Assembly: GCA_013373625.1 (NCBI GenBank)
Contig: JABXHM010000044.1
Span: 1-41,118 of the forward strand
DNA length: 41,118 nt
DNA from: Alteromonadaceae bacterium
GTDB taxonomy: Bacteria > Pseudomonadota > Gammaproteobacteria > Enterobacterales > Alteromonadaceae
Direction: 5' to 3'
This document shows, one piece after another, positions 35,351-41,118 of the stretch (position 1 is the stretch's first letter; each line of letters opens with the position of its first letter). The notes below the pieces were generated by a model that made no database searches, was not told where the DNA came from, and was given only the letters and a program-made list of their open reading frames with translations. Both the position numbers and the translations under genes were made by a program.

Positions 35351-36526
35351 ATGTTTGATTTTTGTATCAATGGTGCCGGCATGGTTGGCGCTGCTGTCGC
35401 CTTGGGGCTGGCGCAGCAAGGGTATCGGGTGGCGTTAATAGAGCATCAACCTCCGATGCCTTTTGCGCCATCACAACCGCCGGATTTGCGGCTGTCAGCC
35501 ATCAGTATGGCATCGGTAGATTTACTCAAAGCGCTGGGCGCCTGGATGCATATCGAAGCCATGCGTGTGCGTTCTTATGATCAGCTGTCTGTGTGGGAAC
35601 GTGCCGATTGTCGAACCGATTTTACCGCCGCTTCTGCCGGCTTCGAGCGGCTCGGTTATTTTGTTGAGAATCGTCTGGTTCAGCTAGGTTGTCACGCTGC
35701 GCTCAAAGACTATGACAACGTCAGCTGGTTTTCGCCGGCACAGATAAAACACTTAGCACTCCCCCACACACCAGGTTTGCCTGTGAGTGTTTCGCTCCTC
35801 GACGGTTCATCAATTGAAGCCAGTTGGATCATCGGCGCTGATGGTGCCGATTCGCAGGTTAGAAAGCTGGCGCACATTGGCATTTCCGGTTGGCAGTACA
35901 GTCAGCAAGCAATGGGAATAGTGGTTGAGTTTGAACAGCCAGTCAGTGATACGACCTGGCAGCAGTTTACGCCTGACGGGCCACAGGCTCTGTTGCCTAT
36001 GTACGGTAACTATGCTGCACTAATATGGTATGACAATGCGCAAACACTGGCACGACTGAGTAAGTTATCGCCGGTTCAGTTGAAACAGGCGGTCAAGCAG
36101 GATTTTGTCAACCTCGATAAAGATTTTACTGTTCTTAATCAGGCGACTTTTCCGCTGGCAAGACGGCATGCTAACGCCTATGTAATGGCTGGCGTGGTAT
36201 TGATTGGCGATGCTGCACATACCATAAATCCACTGGCCGGGCAGGGCGTTAATTTAGGGTTTAAGGACGTAGCGTGTTTGCTTGCGCAAACCGGGGCAAA
36301 GCCGACTATTGCCGGTGCCGGTTTTATGCAGCAGCTTAAAACCAGCTATGAGGCACCACGGCGGCGTGATAATGCGCTGATGATGACCGCAATGGATGGT
36401 TTTTATACGGCATTCAGCAATCATAATGCAGCGCTCACGTGGCTGCGCAATGGCGTCCTAAAAGTGGCTCAGCATACCGGGCCGGTAAAGCATCAACTGC
36501 TTAAATATGCAATGGGATTAAGCTAA
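35351..36526 (+). CDS. ubiF: UbiF-type FAD monooxygenase of ubiquinone synthesis
   Basis: This 391-aa flavoprotein hydroxylates the quinone ring in ubiquinone synthesis (2-octaprenyl-3-methyl-6-methoxy-1,4-benzoquinol C6 hydroxylase in E. coli). It has the FAD glycine motif NGAGMVGAAVALGLAQ, the conserved QPPDLRLSAISMASVDLLKALG, the middle IGADGADSQVR, and the ribose-binding GDAAHTINPLAGQGVNLG. The similarity to E. coli UbiF is high across the length, including STWQQFTPDGP-like DTTWQQFTPDGP. AAGGGA lies before the ATG. A small membrane protein gene overlaps its stop. Confidence 0.95.
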   Translation: MFDFCINGAGMVGAAVALGLAQQGYRVALIEHQPPMPFAPSQPPDLRLSAISMASVDLLKALGAWMHIEAMRVRSYDQLSVWERADCRTDFTAASAGFERLGYFVENRLVQLGCHAALKDYDNVSWFSPAQIKHLALPHTPGLPVSVSLLDGSSIEASWIIGADGADSQVRKLAHIGISGWQYSQQAMGIVVEFEQPVSDTTWQQFTPDGPQALLPMYGNYAALIWYDNAQTLARLSKLSPVQLKQAVKQDFVNLDKDFTVLNQATFPLARRHANAYVMAGVVLIGDAAHTINPLAGQGVNLGFKDVACLLAQTGAKPTIAGAGFMQQLKTSYEAPRRRDNALMMTAMDGFYTAFSNHNAALTWLRNGVLKVAQHTGPVKHQLLKYAMGLS

Positions 36527-36702
36527 TGACAATGTTAATAATTATTGGTGTACTATTTTTGGCTTTAGTAATAGTCGTACCACTGCTGGAGAAGTCGAAC
36601 TGGCGCATGAGTGGCAAAGACATGGGAAAGCTGTCGCGCTGGTTCTGGCCTTTACTGATGATACTGTTGGTGGCGCAACTGATTAAGATGATGATGAGTT
36701 AA
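36526..36702 (+). CDS. 58-aa two-helix membrane protein coupled to ubiF
   Basis: The ATG shares its A with the TAA of ubiF (TAATG), the classic termination-reinitiation arrangement. The product is MTMLIIIGVLFLALVIVV, a charged loop (LEKSNWRMSGKDMGKLSR), then WFWPLLMILLVAQLIKMMMS. Two membrane helices of about 18 residues enclose a basic cytosolic or periplasmic loop. I do not recognise a family. The coupling to ubiF makes a membrane-tethering or assembly role near ubiquinone synthesis possible, but this is inference. No terminator follows directly. A GTTGTGC/GCACAAC hairpin without a T run lies at 36731-36749. Confidence 0.72.
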   Translation: MTMLIIIGVLFLALVIVVPLLEKSNWRMSGKDMGKLSRWFWPLLMILLVAQLIKMMMS

Positions 36703-36808
36703 CGTTTATATTGTTGAGGCTAAGCACAGTGTTGTGCGCGATGCACAACCTTCTCGCAGGCTGAATACACCGGAGAACATCCTTTACTTAACCTGACAAC
36801 TGCATTTA

Positions 36809-37381
36809 TTAATGCTTGCCAAGATCATTGAATACCTTATCCAGCATCCATTCGAGGGCGCTTTCATTTTCGATTGCCGTTGACAGTGTTCGTATTGCTA
36901 TAAACTGGCCTTGCAGCCATAAAGCTGCTTGTTCGGGCACAATATCCTCTGCCAGCTCGCCGTGCTGCTGAGCTGCTTTGACAATGTCTTCGAAACGGCC
37001 ACGTAACTGTTGCAGAGACTGTCTTAGAGCAGACTGAATTCCTGCTGGTAACGCCAGCCAGTCAGCCTGGGCCTTAAATATAAAACACTGGCGCTTGTAA
37101 GTGAGTGCGTCAGTTTGCCCCAGTGTAGAATGCAGAAAGGATTTGAGTGCATGCAAAGGGCTATCGGCCAGAGTACATTCCTTTAGTGTCGCTGCCAAAT
37201 CCTCTGTATAGGCTTCAAGCGCGGCCAGGTATAGTCCTTCCTTATTGCCGAATGCTGCATAAATACTGCCCGGTCGCTTATCCAATGCGGTTTGAATATC
37301 ACGCATACCGGTGCCAGCATACCCTTTTTGCCAAAACACAGTCATGGCTTTTTCGACACTTTCCTGGCGTGAATAATTCAT
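36809..37381 (-). CDS. TetR/AcrR family transcriptional regulator
   Basis: This 190-aa regulator has an N-terminal helix-turn-helix (VEKAMTVFWQKGYAGTGMRDIQTALDKRPGSIYAAFGNKEGLY) and a helical ligand-binding domain. AAGGTAA precedes its ATG. It is divergent from the CMD-family gene across 151 bases that contain two palindromes, so it probably represses that gene and itself. The ligand is unknown. Confidence 0.95.
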   Translation of the reverse strand: MNYSRQESVEKAMTVFWQKGYAGTGMRDIQTALDKRPGSIYAAFGNKEGLYLAALEAYTEDLAATLKECTLADSPLHALKSFLHSTLGQTDALTYKRQCFIFKAQADWLALPAGIQSALRQSLQQLRGRFEDIVKAAQQHGELAEDIVPEQAALWLQGQFIAIRTLSTAIENESALEWMLDKVFNDLGKH

Positions 37382-37441
37382 GGCGTTACCTTCATTTTCA
37401 GATGTTTCTATATTACAGCTTATAACTTATATCGCAATAAT

Positions 37442-37478
37442 TGAACAGTCGTTCAGCTTTGTATTGAACGATCGTTCA
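37442..37478. promoter_or_regulatory. Two TetR-type operators
   Basis: TGAACAGTCGTTCA (37442-37455) and the perfect palindrome TGAACGATCGTTCA (37465-37478) are centred 23 bp apart, just over two helical turns. The second overlaps a possible -35 TTGAAC (37464-37469) of the downstream gene, with TATTCT (37488-37493) after 18 bases. Binding would block that promoter and, from the first site, the regulator's own. Confidence 0.82.
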
Positions 37479-37532
37479 GTTCGGCGCTATTCTAATATCT
37501 CCTTAAAACAACTTAAAGCGTAAATGTGATCT

Positions 37533-38084
37533 ATGACTAAATTAACTATTCATACTGTCGACTCTGCACCAGAGGCTGCAAAATCCATGTTGAATGAATC
37601 TGTGGCCAATTTTGGTATGTTGCCGAATTTACATGGTGTGATGGCAGAAGCGCCTGGCGTATTAGAAAGCTATAAATATCTGCACGATAAGGCGTTGAAA
37701 ACGTCGTTCAATAAAGAGCAGCTCACTGTGGTGTGGCAAACTGCCAATGTTGAGCATGCATGTCACTATTGTGTCCCCGCGCACACCGGCATTGCCAAAA
37801 GCATGAAGGTTGATGACAGTATAATTGATGCGCTGCGTAATGAATCGCCGCTGCCTGAAACCCTTGAAGTACTGCGTGAAACTACCCGGGCAATCATTAT
37901 CGAGCGAGGTCATCCGGATGACGCGCTACTGGAGACGTTTTTTGAGGCGGGTTATACAAAAGCACAGCTGCTTGAAATTATCCTCATCCTGGCGCAAAAG
38001 GTAATGAGTAACTACATCAATCACCTGGCTGATACGCCGGTTGATGATGCATTCCGCCCATTTGCGTGGCAGCCCAACAACTAA
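37533..38084 (+). CDS. Carboxymuconolactone decarboxylase/AhpD-family protein
   Basis: This 183-aa protein has the AhpD-type redox motif E74-HA-CHYC-VPAH (Cys77, Cys80, His84), so a peroxidase or thiol-disulfide role is likelier than decarboxylation. The helical core and length fit the CMD superfamily. It is controlled by the divergent TetR regulator. No strong ribosome-binding site precedes the ATG. Substrate or partner is unknown. Confidence 0.9.
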   Translation: MTKLTIHTVDSAPEAAKSMLNESVANFGMLPNLHGVMAEAPGVLESYKYLHDKALKTSFNKEQLTVVWQTANVEHACHYCVPAHTGIAKSMKVDDSIIDALRNESPLPETLEVLRETTRAIIIERGHPDDALLETFFEAGYTKAQLLEIILILAQKVMSNYINHLADTPVDDAFRPFAWQPNN

Positions 38085-38123
38085 ATCAGGCTTTTACAGG
38101 TATTGCCTGAGCTTTCTATAAAC

Positions 38124-38154
38124 AAACAGGCTGATGGGATCCATCAGCCTGTTT
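38124..38154. terminator. Bidirectional intrinsic terminator
   Basis: AAACAGGCTGATG (38124-38136), loop GGATC and CATCAGCCTGTTT (38142-38154) form a 13-bp perfect stem between the converging CMD and AGCS genes, ending in T runs on both strands. Confidence 0.85.
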
Positions 38155-38185
38155 AATATTATTCAAGGTTTAAAACGGTATGTGA

Positions 38186-39589
38186 TTACCAGATCCCGTC
38201 TTCTGTTTTACCCTGGATCTCACAATCGCCGGTTTTGTATTCCGGTGCTTCACCACGATCCCGTTTACTGAAATAGTCTTTACTAATGCTAATGATGGTT
38301 GGCGTCATCCACATAATGGCGATAATGTTAATCACCGTCATTAAGCCCAGTGCCATATCAGCGGCGGCCCATACTTCGGGCATTGCTGCTCTGGAACCCC
38401 AGTAAATCATTGCCAGATATCCACAGGTGTAAGCGATGCGGCCCGCTTTATTATCCAGCTTGAACATATGTAAGTTACTCTCGCCATAGGCGTAGTTGGC
38501 TACCACAGAAGTGAAAGAGAAGAAGCAAATAGCCGCTGCCACGAAGTCAGCACCGCCTGCTCCGATGTGTGACTCCATCGCTGACTGTGTTAAACGAATG
38601 CCTTCCATTTGCTCGCCACTGGTGCCTCCGGCCAGCAAAATAATAAACGCGGTTGCCGTGCACAATACCATGGTGTCTAAAAAGACGCCGAGCATTTGTA
38701 AGTAGCCCTGAGATACCGGATGGTTTGGGTTTGGTGCGGCACTGGCGGCTGCATGGGGAACACTGCCTGAGCCCGCTTCATTGGAATACAAGCCTCGTTG
38801 AATACCATTTTTTACCGCCGCTCCCATAGCGCCGGCTCCGGCTTCCTGCAGGCCAAAAGCTGACTGGATAATATCGAGCAACATCGCTGGTAATTCGGTA
38901 ATGTTAAAGGCACAAATGAGCAGGGCTGCCAGTACGTAACTAATGCCCATAAATGGCACAACCCATTCGGCAAAGCGGGCAATGCCGCGCAAACCACCAA
39001 TAACAATAAGTGCGGCCAGCGCAATAATAGCGATACCTGAATAGTTGGTTGGAATATCGTAAGCAGCATTGAGCGCATCAGTTATTGTATTGGCCTGAAC
39101 CGCGGAAAAAATAAAGCCATAGCCCAAAAATAAGCATAACGAAAAGGCCACAGCCAACCAGGTTTTGTTTAAACCCTGTTTAATGTAGTACGCCGGCCCG
39201 CCGCGGAATTCGCCATTTTCATCTTTTACTTTATACAGCTGTCCCAACACGCTTTCGGCAAAGCCGGTGGCCATACCAAGCAGAGCGATTACCCACATCC
39301 AGAAAATACTGCCGGCACCGCCGAGTGAAATAGCCACCGCGACGCCTGCCAGGTTACCGGTGCCAACCCGGGCTGACAGACTGGTACATAGAGCCTGGAA
39401 AGAGCTAATTCCTTCTTTTGTGCTGTTAGTACTATTTTTGAGTAAGCTGAACATATGGCCAAAATGACGCAGTTGAACGCCACCGAGTCTGATTGAAAAC
39501 CAGATCCCGCAAATGAGCAGCATGTAAATCAGTACCTGGCCGTCACCCCAGAGAATATTGTTGATAAATGCAACGATGTCGGTAAGCAC
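38186..39589 (-). CDS. Alanine/glycine:cation symporter (AGCS family)
   Basis: This 467-aa membrane protein imports alanine or glycine with Na+ or H+. The family motifs are SLSARVGTGNLAGVAVAI (TM2 region) and GLYSNEAGSGSVPHAAA. About eleven helices are visible. It starts at GTG (MLTDIVAFINNILWG), as the N-terminus matches family proteins at this point and no in-frame ATG lies nearby. It is monocistronic and ends at the shared terminator. Confidence 0.95.
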   Translation of the reverse strand: MLTDIVAFINNILWGDGQVLIYMLLICGIWFSIRLGGVQLRHFGHMFSLLKNSTNSTKEGISSFQALCTSLSARVGTGNLAGVAVAISLGGAGSIFWMWVIALLGMATGFAESVLGQLYKVKDENGEFRGGPAYYIKQGLNKTWLAVAFSLCLFLGYGFIFSAVQANTITDALNAAYDIPTNYSGIAIIALAALIVIGGLRGIARFAEWVVPFMGISYVLAALLICAFNITELPAMLLDIIQSAFGLQEAGAGAMGAAVKNGIQRGLYSNEAGSGSVPHAAASAAPNPNHPVSQGYLQMLGVFLDTMVLCTATAFIILLAGGTSGEQMEGIRLTQSAMESHIGAGGADFVAAAICFFSFTSVVANYAYGESNLHMFKLDNKAGRIAYTCGYLAMIYWGSRAAMPEVWAAADMALGLMTVINIIAIMWMTPTIISISKDYFSKRDRGEAPEYKTGDCEIQGKTEDGIW

Positions 39590-39728
39590 TAAGAAATCCC
39601 ATAATCATCTATTTTTACAGAGTGAGTTTAGTGTGCCGAGATTGAGGGAAGCTGTAAAGTAAAACTGCCAAGCAAAGTAATTGTGTGGAGAAATAATAAT
39701 TTAATAACAATGTCTTATAAGTGGAATT

Positions 39729-39750
39729 AAAAAGCAGCCGCGATGGCTGC
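39729..39750 (-). terminator. Intrinsic terminator of the 36-aa gene
   Basis: GCAGCC (39734-39739), loop GCGAT and GGCTGC (39745-39750) form a hairpin followed on the minus strand by five T (39733-39729). It lies 25 bases after the stop of the microprotein gene. Confidence 0.78.
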
Positions 39751-39775
39751 TGGTTATAAAGTTATAAAATAAGCC

Positions 39776-39886
39776 TTACTTGGCTTTTTTTAACTTTTTC
39801 TTGAGTTTTTTTAGCTTTTCTTCGTGTTTGGCGATCTTGGCTTTTCTGGCTTTAATCTCTTTCTTTAGTGATTTTACGCTGGCCAT
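39776..39886 (-). CDS. 36-aa lysine-rich coiled-coil microprotein
   Basis: The reading frame begins MASVKSLKKEIKARKAKIAK and ends LKKLKKKLKKAK, with 16 lysines in 36 residues. Leu and Ile recur at heptad spacing (L7, I11, I18, L25, L28, L32), so a short basic coiled coil or amphipathic helix is expected. AAGGA lies 9 bases before the ATG and a terminator follows, so this is an independent small gene. I do not recognise a named family. Such a peptide could bind nucleic acid, ribosomes or acidic partners, but that is inference. Confidence 0.72.
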   Translation of the reverse strand: MASVKSLKKEIKARKAKIAKHEEKLKKLKKKLKKAK

Positions 39887-39959
39887 AAGGGTATTTCCTT
39901 GATTGAATGATGAAACAACGCTTATCAAAAGATAGCACATCAGGTTAAATCAGCACTAC

Positions 39960-40844
39960 TTAGCGGCGGTATTGTTTGAGAAACTGCCATACGAGGTCGG
40001 ACATAGGCAGGGGATCTGTTTCACCCAGACCGTAACCGGCCATCACGTCGGCGCGAGGGCTGCCAGGCCAGGTATGTCCTGCGTTTTCTGAGCGGTAAAA
40101 TATAACCTGTACATGATTGTCGCACTGGCTGTGTGTAATACGCACTATACCGGGGCTGATTGCATCTTCGTGCTGTTGCTGACACTGGTTGTGAGCCACC
40201 CATCCATTCAATGCTTGTTGTACCCCTGTGTGCCAGTAACGGGGTGAGTCCGGCTGATGCTCATAGTGATTAACCGGATCCTTAATGCCATGATAAGTAA
40301 GTACGGGTAATGTAGCAGTTGGCTGGCAATCAGCGGCATACCGTATTCCAGCAATAGGCGCGATAGCGGCAAATGTGCTGGTTAAGTCACAACCCAGCCT
40401 GCTACTCATTCGTGCACCACCTGAAAAGCCCGTCGCGTAAATACGGCTGGCATCGATTGGCAGGGTAGTCCCAAGGTGCGTAATAAGGGCCCGAATAAAG
40501 GCTACGTCGTTATAGGGGCTGTCCTTCTTTTCCACATTCCAGGTTCTCGGGCCGCCTGGTTGGTAAGAAAACTCAGCGCGCGGTGCCACGACAATAAAAC
40601 CTTCTTTGGCGGCCAGTTGCTCAAACTCATTAAGCGCTGATATATCGGCAGGGTTAGAGCCGGTGCCATGAAAATTAAGCAATAAAGGCAGTGGCGTTGA
40701 TTTATCGGTGCCGGCGGGGACAAATAATCGCCAGCTGCGTTTTTGACCAGCCAGTTCACCAGTTTGATCAATGGCAGTTGCGCGAACGGTGACAGGCACT
40801 AAACACAGTAACAGAGTCAATAATGTGACGAATCGGTTGTTCAT
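39960..40844 (-). CDS. Secreted PHB-depolymerase/feruloyl-esterase-like hydrolase (LpqC type)
   Basis: This 294-aa alpha/beta hydrolase has a signal peptide (LLLCLVPVTVRATA). The nucleophile elbow GFSGG places Ser141, with Asp189 (YHGIKDPVNH) and His257 (ENAGHTWPG) completing the triad, all in family positions. Relatives cleave polyhydroxybutyrate, feruloyl or acetyl esters, and the substrate is open. It stands alone between the microprotein gene and the tRNA genes. Confidence 0.9.
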   Translation of the reverse strand: MNNRFVTLLTLLLCLVPVTVRATAIDQTGELAGQKRSWRLFVPAGTDKSTPLPLLLNFHGTGSNPADISALNEFEQLAAKEGFIVVAPRAEFSYQPGGPRTWNVEKKDSPYNDVAFIRALITHLGTTLPIDASRIYATGFSGGARMSSRLGCDLTSTFAAIAPIAGIRYAADCQPTATLPVLTYHGIKDPVNHYEHQPDSPRYWHTGVQQALNGWVAHNQCQQQHEDAISPGIVRITHSQCDNHVQVIFYRSENAGHTWPGSPRADVMAGYGLGETDPLPMSDLVWQFLKQYRR

Positions 40845-40944
40845 AATGATGCTGCAATAAGACGAGTGATTTACGTAACATTACCGTATTTAGTAAGGGA
40901 ATGTCTTGTTTTGCAGGTACAGGTGCTGATTTTATTGCAGAAAC

Positions 40945-40970
40945 AAAAACGCCAGTCAAAGACTGGCGTT
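40945..40970 (-). terminator. Intrinsic terminator of the tRNA-Leu/tRNA-Gln operon
   Basis: AACGCCAGTC (40948-40957), loop AAA and GACTGGCGTT (40961-40970) form a 10-bp stem, followed on the minus strand by TTTTTG. It lies 7 bases after the tRNA-Gln CCA. Confidence 0.88.
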
Positions 40971-40977
40971 ATGTATA

Positions 40978-41053
40978 TGGCTGGGGTAGCAGGACTCGAA
41001 CCTACGGATGGCGGGATCAAAACCCGCTGCCTTACCAACTTGGCTATACCCCA
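40978..41053 (-). tRNA. tRNA-Gln (TTG)
   Basis: The gene is 76 bases including CCA. The acceptor TGGGGTA pairs with TACCCCA, and the loop TTTTGAT inside GCGGG/CCCGC gives anticodon TTG. D-arm and T-arm (GTTCGAGTC) are normal. The T-A first pair is typical of bacterial tRNA-Gln. Confidence 0.97.
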
Positions 41054-41057
41054 ACGA

Positions 41058-41118
41058 TGGTGCGGAAGGAGAGACTTGAACTCTCACGCCGTGAAGCACT
41101 GGCACCTAAATCCAGCGT
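41058..41118 (-). tRNA. tRNA-Leu (TAG), partial, 5' end beyond the window
   Basis: The 3' 61 bases are present. They hold CCA, a TTCAAGTC T-loop, a long variable arm (TGCTTCACGGCG), and the anticodon loop TTTAGGT giving TAG. The visible anticodon stem CTGGA/GCCAG would put A31 opposite G39. The D-arm and acceptor 5' strand lie beyond the window. It is in the same operon as tRNA-Gln. Confidence 0.93.

Noticed and set aside
36731..36749. GTTGTGC/GCACAAC hairpin after the 58-aa gene.
   Set aside because: No T run follows on either strand, so it is not called a terminator.

Overview
The window looks like chromosomal DNA of a marine gammaproteobacterium of the Alteromonadales. The evidence is the MetJ-type boxes before metA, the miaB–phoH–ybeY–corC–lnt cluster, an alaS–csrA pair followed by tRNA-Ser(GCT) and tRNA-Arg(ACG), a UbiF-type hydroxylase, an IbpA-type chaperone, and several families common in Alteromonas-like bacteria (DUF3034, M13 lipoprotein peptidase, PilZ and EAL proteins). 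I cannot fix the genus from sequence alone. Gene finding is unambiguous over most of the window. Starts were re-chosen by ribosome-binding site for metA, recX, the nucleosidase, tonB, ibpA and ybeY.

Layout. Bases 1-1085 are AT-rich and look like the distal end of a chromosomal integron. Three attC-like imperfect inverted repeats frame two short cassettes, one with a two-helix membrane protein and one with a PD-(D/E)XK-like protein. Bases 1217-6535 are a methionine operon: a four-box MetJ operator, metA, a cobalamin-dependent methionine synthase split by an in-frame TGA into two genes, and a DUF938 methyltransferase. Bases 6714-11833 hold a VWA-domain lipoprotein convergent with an M13 metallopeptidase and a DUF482 acyltransferase. 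Bases 11910-15965 hold recX (without recA), alaS, csrA with a GGA-rich leader, and two tRNAs.

Bases 16231-23015 on the minus strand are the most interesting part. They encode a large PilZ protein followed by a tightly coupled four-gene unit: secreted cupredoxin, membrane dCache-like/HAMP/degenerate-GGDEF/EAL protein, DUF3034 outer-membrane barrel, and truncated-haemoglobin lipoprotein. This reads like a cell-envelope redox or gas sensing module that feeds c-di-GMP turnover.

Bases 23300-27371 on the minus strand are an Nramp-like transporter lacking the DPGN metal motif, an exported nucleosidase with Asn in place of the catalytic Asp, a TonB protein, a sigma factor and a membrane protein that is probably its anti-sigma factor. 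Next come ibpA with a sigma-32-type promoter and a ROSE-like leader, an exported amidohydrolase, and the lnt/corC/ybeY/phoH/miaB cluster. Divergent from miaB are ubiF and a coupled 58-aa membrane protein. A TetR regulator with two palindromic operators faces an AhpD/CMD-family gene. The window ends with an AGCS symporter, a 36-aa lysine-rich microprotein, a secreted esterase, and tRNA-Gln and tRNA-Leu (the latter cut by the window edge).
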